From: an uncultured Microbacterium sp.
Lineage (GTDB): Bacteria > Actinomycetota > Actinomycetes > Actinomycetales > Microbacteriaceae
NCBI GenBank assembly: GCA_913774665.1
Contig: CAJYHN010000010.1
Span: 496,001-560,000, forward strand
Direction of reading: 5' to 3'
DNA: 64,000 bases
In this document: piece by piece, positions 17,353 to 27,888 of the stretch
Numbering within the stretch: the first letter of the stretch is position 1
Layout of the letters: each line of letters begins with the position of its first letter
Made by a program: the position numbers and the translations under genes
Notes under the pieces: model-generated
Databases searched by the model: none
Told to the model about the DNA's origin: nothing
Seen by the model: the letters and a program-made list of their open reading frames with translations, nothing else

Positions 17353-17441
17353 ATCGCGGCGCTCGCGAGGCGGGGCGCGGTCCCGCGGGGACAGGCTCGC
17401 CCCGCGGGACGCGCGCTCGGTGGGCGCTCGCCCCGACGCGT

Positions 17442-17498
17442 CGAGTGTCCACGATTCTCGGACGTCTCAGGAATTCGTCCGGGTGTTTTGGACACTCG
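17442..17498. repeat. Family C 57-nt hairpin
   Basis: A 57-nt element bounded by CGAGTGTCCA and TGGACACTCG (perfect 10-bp inverted ends) with an inner pair CGGACG/CGTCCG around a short loop. It lies in the divergent gap between apt and the alpha-glucosidase, upstream of both. Confidence 0.85.
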
Positions 17499-17601
17499 AT
17501 GGGGTTCGCGACCCCGAAGTGCGGCGGCCGCCGGCCCCGGCCCACAACATCCCCCGCCACCTCCCTCCCTGCGCCCGACAGACTTTCACCCGCCCCGCCT
17601 A

Positions 17602-17632
17602 TTGACCCCACTGCAAGCGCTTGCAGTAAGGT
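17602..17632 (+). promoter_or_regulatory. Promoter with embedded LacI-type operator
   Basis: TTGACC (17602-17607) is a good -35 and TAAGGT (17627-17632) a plausible -10. Between them is the perfect 16-bp palindrome CTGCAAGCGCTTGCAG (17611-17626), the classic operator form of LacI/GalR regulators with central CG. A bound repressor would block polymerase directly. The ATG follows the -10 by seven bases, so the message is probably leaderless. The LacI-family gene just downstream of the alpha-glucosidase is the obvious candidate repressor. Confidence 0.85.
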
Positions 17633-17639
17633 CGACGCC

Positions 17640-19319
<1,680 letters not shown>

Positions 19320-19345
19320 GCCGCGGCATCCGGAATCGCGCGACC

Positions 19346-20347
19346 GTGGCCGGTATCGACGACGTCGCCCGCGCGGCGGGGGTGTCGACGGCCACGGTCT
19401 CGCGCGCGCTGAGCGGGCGGGGGCCGGTGTCCTCCGCGACGCGCGATCGCGTGCTCGCGGCGGCCGACGGCCTCGGGTACGTCGTCTCGGCGGCCGCGTC
19501 GAGCCTCGCGACCGGGCGAGCACGCGCGGTGGGCGTGATCGTGCCGTTCCTCGACCGGTGGTTCTTCAGCACGGTCCTCGCGGGCATCTCGGACGCCCTG
19601 GTCCGCGAGGGCTACGACATCACCCTGTACAGCGTGAGCGCCGACACGGCCCAGCGCCGCCGCGTCTTCGACGACAACCTGCGCCGCCGCCGCATCGACG
19701 CCGTCATCACGATCGCCCTCGAATCGGATGCCGAGGAGTCGGCGTCACTGCGCGGCCTCGGCGTTCCGATCGTGGCGATCGCCGGCCCGAACCCGCTGCT
19801 GACGACCCTGACGGTCGACGATCTCGCCGTGGGCCGCGCGGCCACCGACCACCTGCTCGCGCTCGGCCACCGCCGCCTGGCTCACATCGGAGCGGACGCC
19901 GCGACCGCCGCGGGCTCGACGGTGCCGGGGCTGCGCCGCCGAGGTTTCGAGGAGCAGCTCGCGGCCGCGGGCATCTCCGAGGCGCGTGTCGAGCCCGCGG
20001 ACTTCACGATCGAGGGCGGCTCGGCGGCGGCGACCCGCCTGCTGGCGGCGGAGCACCCGCCCACCGCCCTGTTCGCCGCGTCGGACGAGATGGCGATCGG
20101 GGCGATCCTCGCCGCGCGCGACCTCGGTCTGCGGGTTCCCGACGACGTCTCGGTCATCGGGGTCGACGGTCACGAGCTCGGCCGGTGGTTCTCGTTGACG
20201 ACCGTCGACCAGTTCGCCCGGGGTCAGGGAGCGCGCGCGGCCGAGGCCGTCCTCGCCGCCCTCGACGGCGCCGAGCCGGGGCGCGGCCTGGGCACCCTTC
20301 CGTTCGAGCTGGTCGACCGCGGTTCGACGGCGGCGCCGCCGCGCTGA
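19346..20347 (+). CDS. LacI-family transcriptional regulator
   Basis: A 333-residue repressor-type protein. The N-terminus is the LacI helix-turn-helix (IDDVARAAGVSTATVSRALSG, hinge helix AASSLATGRA), followed by a periplasmic-binding-protein-like sensor domain with VGVIVPFLDRWFFSTVLAG and the DVSVIGVDGHELG segment. It begins with GTG 26 bases after the alpha-glucosidase stop and lacks a clear ribosome-binding site. It most likely binds CTGCAAGCGCTTGCAG at 17611-17626 and is relieved by an alpha-glucoside or its product. Cotranscription with its target would give autoregulation. Confidence 0.9.
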   Translation: MAGIDDVARAAGVSTATVSRALSGRGPVSSATRDRVLAAADGLGYVVSAAASSLATGRARAVGVIVPFLDRWFFSTVLAGISDALVREGYDITLYSVSADTAQRRRVFDDNLRRRRIDAVITIALESDAEESASLRGLGVPIVAIAGPNPLLTTLTVDDLAVGRAATDHLLALGHRRLAHIGADAATAAGSTVPGLRRRGFEEQLAAAGISEARVEPADFTIEGGSAAATRLLAAEHPPTALFAASDEMAIGAILAARDLGLRVPDDVSVIGVDGHELGRWFSLTTVDQFARGQGARAAEAVLAALDGAEPGRGLGTLPFELVDRGSTAAPPR

Positions 20348-20365
20348 GCGGGCGCCGCACCCACG

Positions 20366-20379
20366 TCATACGGCCGTAT
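20366..20379. promoter_or_regulatory. 14-bp perfect palindrome between convergent genes
   Basis: CATACGGCCGTATG is a perfect palindrome in the 68-base gap between the convergent LacI and DUF4190 genes. It is too short for a terminator stem with a loop and resembles a protein-binding site, although neither gene starts here. Function unknown. Confidence 0.4.
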
Positions 20380-20415
20380 GCCCCGCCGGCTCCGGGAGAA
20401 CGCGCCCGTCCGTGC

Positions 20416-21669
20416 TCAGCGCGCCGAGCCCGCCAGCGACCCGGTGGTCTCCTGGACGGCCGGGTCGTACAGCAGGCACGAGATCTCGCGGTCGCCGCCG
20501 GCCCAGGTGTCTTCGGTGGGAGCGACGAACTCGTAGTTCAGCGCTGACTGGTCGAAGGGGATGCCGACGAACGACGGGAACGCGGCGTCGCAGCCCTCCT
20601 GGGCCGCGGTCGCGATCGCGTCGTCACCCGGGAACGTCCCCTCGGGCAGGAGGAAGCTGCTGAACACCTCGTACGTGTGCGGGACCGCGCAGTCGACCAG
20701 GTTCGACGAGCTGATGAAGCCGCCCGGGACGTCGTCGAGGCAGGCGCCGACCGGCAGGGTGAACGTGCCCCCGTCGCCCGGGGCGGCCTCGCTCGGGCCC
20801 ACGGTGACGCCGCCGTCCTGCGGGTAGTCCGGAATGTCGAAGGGGTCCGACGAGGACGCCTGCGAACCGACCGCGATCGAGAAGATCACGAGACCGATCA
20901 CGGCGATGATCGCCAGGACGGTGATGACGGCGCCCGCGACGATGCCGGTGATGGCGAGGCCGCGTCCCTTCTCACCGGTGCGCTTGATCTGGGCGAGGGC
21001 CACGGCGCCGGCGATGATGCCGCCGACCGGGAACACGAAGCCGAGGATGATCGCGAGGATCGAGATGCCGTTCGTCTTCTCCGACGCGGCGGGCGCGGTG
21101 CCGTAGGGCGAGGCGGTGTACGCGGGTGCGCCGGCCGGGGCGGTCTCCGACGTCGCACCGGAGGCGGGAGCGGCGGTCGAGCCGTCGGCGGCGGGTGCTG
21201 CCGCGCCCGGGTACCCGGGAGGCGCCGGCGGAACCGGGGGCGCCCACGTGCCGTCGGTCGCGACCGGCTGCTGCGCGGCTCCCGCGTCGGACGGGGACGC
21301 CGGCGCGCCGCCGACGAGCAGACCCTGCTGAGCCAGGCGCTCACCGGTGAGATGAGCGGCCCGTCGCACCACATCGCCGGCCTTGGCCGCGCCGATCGCG
21401 CCGCCCTTGAAGAACCCGCCGACCGCGGAGTGCTCGAACGAGGCGAGCGTGCCCTCAGCGGCCTGCGAGAAGTGCACGTCGAAGCGGACGTGCATGTCCT
21501 GACCCGCGAAGGCTCCGGCGACGAGGGTCGTGCCCATGCTGCCGCGCGAGACGTCGAGGGAGCCGGACGCCGTGGGCTGCACCGAGAAGCCCTGCTCGGC
21601 GAGGGCGTAGCCGACCGCGTCGCGGGCTCGATCGACGGGGACGGACAGACGGAGTTCAGCGGTGGCCAT
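20416..21669 (-). CDS. DUF4190 / septum-formation-domain membrane protein
   Basis: A 417-residue protein in three parts. Residues 1-105 are a soluble domain of unknown family. Residues 120-200 are a Pro/Ala-rich linker. A DUF4190-like pair of helices follows (ISILAIILGFVFPVGGIIAGAVALAQIKRTGEKGRGLAITGIVAG, given here in segments of one family block). The extracytoplasmic C-terminus has the septum-formation-type pattern: VGACLDDVP, VDCAVPHTYEVFSSF, GCDAAF and ISCLLYDP, with paired cysteines. GGAGAG precedes the ATG. Such proteins are common in actinobacteria; a role in envelope or division is suggested by the domain name only. Confidence 0.75.
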   Translation of the reverse strand: MATAELRLSVPVDRARDAVGYALAEQGFSVQPTASGSLDVSRGSMGTTLVAGAFAGQDMHVRFDVHFSQAAEGTLASFEHSAVGGFFKGGAIGAAKAGDVVRRAAHLTGERLAQQGLLVGGAPASPSDAGAAQQPVATDGTWAPPVPPAPPGYPGAAAPAADGSTAAPASGATSETAPAGAPAYTASPYGTAPAASEKTNGISILAIILGFVFPVGGIIAGAVALAQIKRTGEKGRGLAITGIVAGAVITVLAIIAVIGLVIFSIAVGSQASSSDPFDIPDYPQDGGVTVGPSEAAPGDGGTFTLPVGACLDDVPGGFISSSNLVDCAVPHTYEVFSSFLLPEGTFPGDDAIATAAQEGCDAAFPSFVGIPFDQSALNYEFVAPTEDTWAGGDREISCLLYDPAVQETTGSLAGSAR

Positions 21670-21809
21670 CGGGCTCTCCTGGGGGTCTCTCGCGCCGAAG
21701 ACTGTCAGCGCGCGTCCAGGTTAGTGCCGCGGAGCCCCCCGCACGAGCGCGCAGCCCGAGGCAGGGCGAGGGGTGAGGCCGTGAGCACCTCGCGCCCTCG
21801 CCCGTCCCC

Positions 21810-23003
21810 TCAGCGGATTCGCCCGACGAGGTCGTCGCGCGTGAGCGTGTCAGCCTCGGCGAGCACCGCGCGGGCGGCATCCCGCGCCTCTTCGACGTTC
21901 CAGAGCAGGACGCCGACCACCCGGTCGTCGTCGAGGTAGTAGACGACGCCGCGCTCGGTGTCGATCCAGTCCTCGACCGTCTCAAGAGAGGAGTCGAGGG
22001 TTCCGACCGCCTCGTACCGGGTGCCGAAGACCGCCGAGTAGTAGTACGGCGTGTGGGTGTAGGCCTCGGCGGCGCCCGCGAGATTGCGTCCGGCCGCCTT
22101 GCCCTGCTCGTTGGCGTTGTCGACGTGCTCGACGCGGCGACGCCCGAGCAGGCGGTCGGGGTAGCTGGCGACGTCGCCCGCGGCGTAGACGTCGTCGGCC
22201 GAGGCGCGCAGCTGCGCGTCGACGTGCACGCCGTCGTCCACCTTCAGCCCGGCGTTCTCCGCCAGGTCGGTGGCGACCTCGATGCCGAGACCGCTCACGA
22301 CGGCATCCGCACGAACCTCGTCACCGTTCTCGAGATCGAGGCGGGCGCCCGCGGCATCCACTTCTCCTCCCGAGACCTTCGAACCCGCGACGATCTCGAC
22401 GCCGGCATCGCGGAAGAGCTTCTCGAACCGTTCCGCCAGCGCCGGCGGGAACACCGCATCGCCGAGCACCGCCCCGGTGTGGATCAGCACGGTGTCGACG
22501 TCGTTCTGGACGAGGGCCGCGGCGAGCTCCGACCCGATGTATCCCCCGCCGACCACGGCGATGCGATCGACGTCGTTCGCGAGGGCGCGCAGGCGTCGAT
22601 AGTCCTCGGCGGTTCGGAACGACAGCGCGCGCTCGCCGTTCGAGCGGTCGTCGACGGGGAGGGGCACGGGCGTGCCGCCGGTGGCGAGCAGGAGCTTGCC
22701 GTACGAGAACGTCTGGTCGTCGGCATCCACTTCGCGCTCGTCGGGACGGATCGCCGTGGCGCGCGTACGCAGCCGGATGTCGGCGCCGGTGTCCTCGGCG
22801 GTGCCGAGGGGCACCTTCTCCCACGTGAACTCGTCATCGGTCCACAGCTTCTTGCTCAGGGCGGGGCGTGTGTACGGCTCGTCGACGTCGTCGCTCAGGA
22901 TCCCGATGGATCCGTCGGCGTCGATCTCGCGGATGCCGCGGGCGGCGGTGTCGGCGACCATTCCGCCGCCGACGATGAGGTAGTCGAAGTGTGTGGTGGT
23001 CAT
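21810..23003 (-). CDS. FAD-dependent ferredoxin-reductase-like oxidoreductase
   Basis: A 397-residue flavoprotein of the pyridine-nucleotide-disulfide reductase superfamily. The FAD loop is YLIVGGGMVADTAARGI near residue 8; LLLATGGTPVPLPV follows; the NAD loop is IAVVGGGYIGSELAAAL near 150; and the second FAD contact is DVYAAGDVASYPD. There is no redox-active CxxxxC pair, which points to a ferredoxin/rubredoxin reductase-like or AIF-like enzyme rather than a disulfide reductase. The ATG before the TTTHFDYL segment is chosen because upstream sequence in frame is repeat-like. No ferredoxin gene is adjacent, so the electron partner is unknown. Confidence 0.88.
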   Translation of the reverse strand: MTTTHFDYLIVGGGMVADTAARGIREIDADGSIGILSDDVDEPYTRPALSKKLWTDDEFTWEKVPLGTAEDTGADIRLRTRATAIRPDEREVDADDQTFSYGKLLLATGGTPVPLPVDDRSNGERALSFRTAEDYRRLRALANDVDRIAVVGGGYIGSELAAALVQNDVDTVLIHTGAVLGDAVFPPALAERFEKLFRDAGVEIVAGSKVSGGEVDAAGARLDLENGDEVRADAVVSGLGIEVATDLAENAGLKVDDGVHVDAQLRASADDVYAAGDVASYPDRLLGRRRVEHVDNANEQGKAAGRNLAGAAEAYTHTPYYYSAVFGTRYEAVGTLDSSLETVEDWIDTERGVVYYLDDDRVVGVLLWNVEEARDAARAVLAEADTLTRDDLVGRIR

Positions 23004-23109
23004 GGCGCCAGCGTCGCCGCTCAACCTGACCGGAGCGGATGGGTTGCGGGGGTGAGCGGCATCCGGTAGCGCCCCGCGTCCGGGGGCGTCGCGGCGCGAA
23101 AACACGCGT

Positions 23110-23166
23110 CGAGTGTCCAGAACATCCGGACGACTTTCTCCGGTGTCCGGGTGCTGTGGACACTCG
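23110..23166. repeat. Family C 57-nt hairpin
   Basis: CGAGTGTCCA...TGGACACTCG with 57 nt in total and an inner CCGGACG pairing region. It lies in the divergent gap between the ferredoxin-reductase-like gene and the amidohydrolase gene. Confidence 0.85.
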
Positions 23167-23242
23167 TCGCGGCGGGGACCGGTTTCCCGCGCGCCGAAGC
23201 GTCCGCGGGCGAACGATCGGGCCGCGGTCGGACGCGGCTGAC

Positions 23243-23254
23243 TAGGCTCGGGGC
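23243..23254 (+). promoter_or_regulatory. Leaderless -10 box (TAGGCT)
   Basis: TAGGCT (23243-23248) is six bases from the ATG of the amidohydrolase gene and no ribosome-binding site intervenes. Confidence 0.55.
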
Positions 23255-24469
23255 ATGAGCGTCGACCTCGAAAGCCTCTACACCGACCTGCACGCCCACC
23301 CCGAGCTGTCGTTCCAAGAGACGCGGACGGCGAGTGTCATCGCCCGCCACCTCGCAGAACTCGGGCTCGACGTCGAAGAGGGCGTCGGCCGCACCGGCCT
23401 CGTCACGACCATCGCCAACGGCGAGGGCCCCGTCGTGTGGCTGCGCGCCGACATGGACGGTCTTCCCGTCGAGGAGCAGACGGGCCTCGCCTACGCCAGC
23501 ACCGCGCGCGGCACCGACCCGGCCGGCAACGCCGTTCCGGTGATGCACGCGTGCGGCCACGACATGCACGTCACCGCCCTGATCGGCGCTCTCGAGCGCC
23601 TCGTCGCCACCCGCGGCGAGTGGGCGGGGACGGTCGTCGCCGTCTTCCAGCCCGCCGAGGAGTACGGGGCGGGCTCGAAGGCGATGATCGCCGACGGCGT
23701 GCTCGATCGGTACCCGAAGCCCGACATCGTGCTCGGCCAGCACGTCACGCCCCTTCCCGCCGGCATGATCGGCGTGCGACAGGGCACGCAGATGGCGGCA
23801 TCCGACGGCCTCACCGTCGTGCTCCACGGCCGCGGGGGTCACGGTTCGCGCCCGCACTCCACGATCGACCCCGTCGTCATGGCCGCCGCCACCGTCATGC
23901 GCCTGCAGACGGTCGTCTCGCGCGAGGTCGACCCCCGCGACGTCGCCGTGGTCACCGTCGGTTCGATCCACGCCGGGCTGAAGAACAACATCATCCCCGC
24001 CGAGGCGAAGCTCGAGTTGAGCCTGCGCTACCCCGACGACGCAGCGCGCGAGCGCGTGATGACGAAGGTCGAGCGCATCATCCGCGCCGAGGCGGAGGCA
24101 TCCGGGGCCGAGCAGACGCCCACCATCACCACCGATCACACCCTGCCGCCCACCATCAACGACACGGATGCCACGGCCCGCCTCACCGCGGCGTTCCAGC
24201 GCTCGTTCGGTGAGGGCTCGGTCGTCGACCCCGGCATGTTCACCGGGAGCGAGGACGTGTCGTGGTTCGCGCGCGAGTCCGGCGCTCCTCTGGTGTTCTG
24301 GTTCTGGGGCGGCGTCGACCCCGAGACGTTTCAGAAGGCCTTCGCGGGAGGCACCATCGAGCGGGACATCCCGACGAACCACTCGCCACACTTCGCGCCC
24401 GTGATGCAGCCGACGATCGATCGCGGTGTCGAGAACCTCGTCGTGGCGGCGCGGGAGTTCCTGGGCTGA
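23255..24469 (+). CDS. M20D amidohydrolase (N-acyl amino acid / hippurate type)
   Basis: A 404-residue metal-dependent amidohydrolase. Metal ligands are in MHACGHDMH (Cys103 and His105), with ADMDGLPVEE upstream and the catalytic Glu pair in FQPAEEYGAG near 135. The dimerisation domain contains HGRGGHGSRPHSTIDPV, and HSPHFAP near the end supplies the last ligand. The cysteine ligand separates this M20D group (HipO, IAA-amino acid hydrolase, AbgA-like) from the ArgE/DapE enzyme at 2.1-3.4 kb. Expected reaction: removal of an acyl or aryl group from an amino acid. Probably leaderless. Confidence 0.88.
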   Translation: MSVDLESLYTDLHAHPELSFQETRTASVIARHLAELGLDVEEGVGRTGLVTTIANGEGPVVWLRADMDGLPVEEQTGLAYASTARGTDPAGNAVPVMHACGHDMHVTALIGALERLVATRGEWAGTVVAVFQPAEEYGAGSKAMIADGVLDRYPKPDIVLGQHVTPLPAGMIGVRQGTQMAASDGLTVVLHGRGGHGSRPHSTIDPVVMAAATVMRLQTVVSREVDPRDVAVVTVGSIHAGLKNNIIPAEAKLELSLRYPDDAARERVMTKVERIIRAEAEASGAEQTPTITTDHTLPPTINDTDATARLTAAFQRSFGEGSVVDPGMFTGSEDVSWFARESGAPLVFWFWGGVDPETFQKAFAGGTIERDIPTNHSPHFAPVMQPTIDRGVENLVVAAREFLG

Positions 24470-24485
24470 GGGCGGGGCGCGGCGT

Positions 24486-24522
<37 letters not shown>

Positions 24523-24554
24523 ACTCAGAGACCTCGACGCGCTCACGCGCCCGC

Positions 24555-25463
24555 TCACTTGATGCCGCTGCGCGCGAACCCCGCCACGAAGTACCGCTGG
24601 AACACGAGGAACACGATCGCGATCGGCACCACGTTCAGCAGCGCGTACGCCATCGTGGCCCCGTAGTCGCTGCCGAATTGACCCTGCAGGTAGAGCAGAC
24701 CGATCGGCAGGGTGAAGAGGCGGTTCTCGCGCAGAGCGATCAGGGGCCAGGCGAAATCGTTCCACGACGACAGCAGGCTCATGAACACCAGCACCGCGAT
24801 CAGAGGCTTCGACAGCGGCAGCACGACGCGCAGGAACGTCTGCACGTGCCCGGCGCCGTCGAGGCGCGCGGCCTCGATCAGCTCGCGCGGGATGCCGAGC
24901 ATGAACTGCCGCGCGAGGAAGAGCCCGAACGCCGAGGCCGACACGGGCAGGATCACCGCCCAGTAGGTGCCGTACAGTCCGGTGGCGGTGACGATGCGGA
25001 ACAGGGACACCATGATGACCTGCACCGGCAGCACGAGGGTGGCGAGCGCGAGGAAGAACAGCGCCGTCGACCCGCGGAAGCGCAGCTGGGCGAAGGCGTA
25101 GCCGGCGAGCAGGCTCGTGCTGACCGAGATGAGGGTCACCACGACGGCGATCGCCACCGAGTTGCCGAACCAGGTCGCCACCGGGAACGAGGCGAACACG
25201 CGCTCGAAGTTCTCGAAGGTCAGCTCGCGCGGCCACACGCGCAGCTCCCGCCCGCCGAGCAGCTCGGCGCGCGACGAGAAGGCGACCGCGAGCATCCAGT
25301 ACAGCGGCGACACGGCAGCCAGCCCGACCACCGCGACGATGAGCGTGCGCACGATCGCGCTCCCGCGCCGCGACCGGTCGCGGGCACGCCGACCCGGGGT
25401 CACGGAGGGTGGGGCGAGAGGGGACGCGGATGCCGTGGCATCCCGGCGCTCGTCGATGCTCAC
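24555..25463 (-). CDS. Carbohydrate ABC transporter permease (MalG type)
   Basis: A 302-residue permease with six predicted helices starting at RTLIVAVVGLAAVSPLYWML. The EAA loop GIPRELIEAARLDGAGHVQTFLRVVLPLS is present, and the protein ends in the typical YFVAGFARSGIK, close to the MalG-type VAGLTAGAVK/AGSVK terminus. It starts with GTG overlapping the stop of the partner permease (GTGA). It pairs with the MalF-type permease upstream to import a sugar. No ATPase gene is in the cluster, so a shared MsmK/MsiK-type ATPase encoded elsewhere is expected. Confidence 0.92.
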   Translation of the reverse strand: MSIDERRDATASASPLAPPSVTPGRRARDRSRRGSAIVRTLIVAVVGLAAVSPLYWMLAVAFSSRAELLGGRELRVWPRELTFENFERVFASFPVATWFGNSVAIAVVVTLISVSTSLLAGYAFAQLRFRGSTALFFLALATLVLPVQVIMVSLFRIVTATGLYGTYWAVILPVSASAFGLFLARQFMLGIPRELIEAARLDGAGHVQTFLRVVLPLSKPLIAVLVFMSLLSSWNDFAWPLIALRENRLFTLPIGLLYLQGQFGSDYGATMAYALLNVVPIAIVFLVFQRYFVAGFARSGIK

Positions 25464-26410
25464 TCGACCACGTCCTTGGTGCGGGAGGCGCGATACTGCG
25501 CCGCGGCGAACACGAGGGCGAACAGGAACAGCACCATGCCGATCGCGGCGGCGTAGCCCTGATCGCGCGTGACGAACCCGGTCTCGTAGGCGTAGGTGAC
25601 CAGCACGCTCGTCGCACCTCCGGGTCCGCCGCCGGTGAGCACGAACACGATGTCGAAGACCTGGAACGAGAAGATCACGTTCAGCACGACGAGGAAGAAC
25701 GACGTGGGTCCGAGCAGCGGGATCGTGACGTTGCGGAAGCGCTGCCACCGGTTCGCGCCGTCGAGGGTCGCCGCCTCGTACAGATCGGGGCCGATGCCCT
25801 GGAGCCCCGCCAGGTAGATGAGCATGTTGAAACCCGTGCGCCACCACACCGTCGCCAGCACGATGGTCGCGAACGCGGGCACGGGATCGGACTGCCACGT
25901 GACGGGCGACAGGCCCACGGCGGTGAGGATGCGGTTCAGAATGCCGGAGTTCTGATCGAAGACGAGCACGCCGATCAGCGCGGTGGCCACGCCCGACACC
26001 GCCATCGGCAGGATCAGCAGCGAGCGCCACAGCGGCCGGACCGGCAGCGCGGTGTTCAGCAGGGTCGCGGCCACCAGACCCAGCAGCATCGACAGGGGCG
26101 TCACGAGCAGCGTGAACAAGACGGTGTTGCCCAGCGCCCGCCAGAACAGCGGGTCGCTGACGAGTCGTGCGTAGTTGTCGAGGCCCGCGAAGGCGCCGTC
26201 GCCGAACCCGTCGGTGCGCTGCAGGCTGACGAAGAACGCCCCCACCAGGGGCACGAGCACGAACACCAGCAGCAGCAGGTAGTTCGGCGCGAGGAACCCG
26301 TACGCGGCGATCGCCTCGCGCCGGGCGCCGAGGCGGCGGGTGCGCAGGCGATCCCCCCGCTCCGGGCCACCCTGTCGCGAGAGCGGCCGCGCGACCGCGG
26401 TGTCAGCCAC
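25460..26410 (-). CDS. Carbohydrate ABC transporter permease (MalF type)
   Basis: A 316-residue permease with six predicted helices. The N-terminal AAYGFLAPNYLLLLVFVLVPL segment and the EAA loop GPDLYEAATLDGANRWQRFRNVTIPLL are typical, as is the GGPGGATSVLVTYAYETGF stretch. It begins with GTG and overlaps the binding-protein stop by eight bases, and its own stop overlaps the MalG-type start. The three genes therefore form one tightly coupled sugar-uptake operon. The sugar is not identified. Confidence 0.92.
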   Translation of the reverse strand: MADTAVARPLSRQGGPERGDRLRTRRLGARREAIAAYGFLAPNYLLLLVFVLVPLVGAFFVSLQRTDGFGDGAFAGLDNYARLVSDPLFWRALGNTVLFTLLVTPLSMLLGLVAATLLNTALPVRPLWRSLLILPMAVSGVATALIGVLVFDQNSGILNRILTAVGLSPVTWQSDPVPAFATIVLATVWWRTGFNMLIYLAGLQGIGPDLYEAATLDGANRWQRFRNVTIPLLGPTSFFLVVLNVIFSFQVFDIVFVLTGGGPGGATSVLVTYAYETGFVTRDQGYAAAIGMVLFLFALVFAAAQYRASRTKDVVE

Positions 26411-27704
26411 CGGTGGCCGCTCCGATGCCGGACTGCATGTTCGTCACCGTCGTCGCGGCATCCTGCGCCCCCGTGAACGCGAGGTCGAGCTGCTGTTTCA
26501 GGACGGGGATGATGCCCGACATCGACGGGCTCGCGACCTGCGCGACGTCCTGCGGCTGCACGAGCGACGCCTGACCGGCGAACACCGGGGCGAGCTCCGG
26601 CCGCACGTCGAAGGTGAGCTGGTCGTTCAGCAGATCCGCACGGGTGGGGAGGAGGGATGCCGCGCGGCAGAAGTCGCGCATCGGATCGGCGTTCGTCACG
26701 AACTCCAGGAACGCCGCGGCCAGCTCGGGCTGCTGCGTGTTCGCGGTCGCCACGAGCGCGTTGCCGCCGAAATCGCTGCCGGCGCGGACGTTGCGCGGGG
26801 CGTAGGTCGCCGTCCATTCGAAGTCGGCCGTGGTGTCGGCATCCGGGATCTGGAACGCCCCCGACCACACCATCGCCACCGACTGCGAGAACCACGACTC
26901 GGCCGCGTAGCTGGAGGAGGCGATCGTGTTGTTGGCGGGCACGTAGTTCTTGGTGAAGAACGAGCTCGAGAACTCCACGGCCTCGCGGGCCGCATCGGAG
27001 TCGATCGCCGGGGTCTTCTGGTCGGACTCCAGGAACGCGCCGTCGCACTGGAACAGCAGGCTGAGCCAGCGCGTCACGCCGTTGCCCTGCCAGTTGTAGG
27101 CCCACGGCCAGCGATCGGCCGGCAGGCCGGCGCGCAGCCGCGCTCCGAGGGCGTCGAGCTGGTCCCAGGTCCACGCGTTCTCGGGCGAGGTCGGGATCTC
27201 GGACGCGTCGATCCCGGCCTGGCGGAACAGGTCGAGGTTGACGAGGATCGCCGAGGTGTCGGTGTGATGCGGCAGGCCGAAGGTGCCGTCGCCGTTCTGC
27301 ACCGCGGCCCACGCCTGCGGGGTGAACTGGCTCTGCCGGTCGGCCGAGAGAAGGGGCGTGAGCTCGAGCAGCTGACCACGACCGGCGTACGCGCCGAACG
27401 TGTAGTACGGCACGCGGAAGATGTCGGGCGGGTTGCCCGCCTGCAGCTGCGCGTCGATGTTGGTGAACATCTGCTCGTAGGGCACGGCGTTCAGTTCGAC
27501 GGTCGAGCCCTCGTTGACCGCTTCGAACGCGGCGATCGCGGCACGGAAGCCCGCGAGCTCGGCATCCGTCCCCCACGTGGTGAAGGTGAGGGTGCCTTGG
27601 CGCTTCTCGGCGGGAGCGGTCTGCACGAACCCGCAGCTGGCGAGGAGGAACGGCAGCGCGAGGGCTCCCGATCCGGCGAGGAAGGTACGGCGTGTGACGG
27701 GCAT
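26403..27704 (-). CDS. Sugar ABC transporter substrate-binding lipoprotein
   Basis: A 433-residue extracellular solute-binding protein (SBP_bac_1 type). The N-terminus TRRTFLAGSGALALPFLLASCG combines a twin-arginine motif with a lipobox (LASC), so it is probably exported folded by Tat and lipid-anchored. Family features are GTLTFTTWGTDAELAGF, an internal NPPDIFRVPYY segment near residue 95, and NGDGTFGLPHHTDT. The frame stays open far upstream, but only this ATG gives a signal peptide. It is the first gene of the sugar-uptake operon. Confidence 0.92.
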   Translation of the reverse strand: MPVTRRTFLAGSGALALPFLLASCGFVQTAPAEKRQGTLTFTTWGTDAELAGFRAAIAAFEAVNEGSTVELNAVPYEQMFTNIDAQLQAGNPPDIFRVPYYTFGAYAGRGQLLELTPLLSADRQSQFTPQAWAAVQNGDGTFGLPHHTDTSAILVNLDLFRQAGIDASEIPTSPENAWTWDQLDALGARLRAGLPADRWPWAYNWQGNGVTRWLSLLFQCDGAFLESDQKTPAIDSDAAREAVEFSSSFFTKNYVPANNTIASSSYAAESWFSQSVAMVWSGAFQIPDADTTADFEWTATYAPRNVRAGSDFGGNALVATANTQQPELAAAFLEFVTNADPMRDFCRAASLLPTRADLLNDQLTFDVRPELAPVFAGQASLVQPQDVAQVASPSMSGIIPVLKQQLDLAFTGAQDAATTVTNMQSGIGAATGG

Positions 27705-27875
27705 GGGGCCTCCGATGTCTCTCCGCGAGGAGCGGACGCCGGGGCCGCGCTGCTCCTCGGGGGCGACGGTACGCGCGCGAATCCGTGGCGCCGGGGGTTG
27801 CGCAGACGGACGAGGTCTGCGCGAACCCCTCCCGCACGCGAAGTCCAGCCCCTCGAGGACGGTCCGGTCGGCGCG

Positions 27876-27888
27876 TAGCGTGACCGTC
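27876..27888 (+). promoter_or_regulatory. Leaderless -10 box (TAGCGT)
   Basis: TAGCGT (27876-27881) is seven bases before a GTG. This spacing is why I start the metallopeptidase at 27889 and not at the in-frame GTG three codons earlier, which overlaps the box. Confidence 0.55.
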
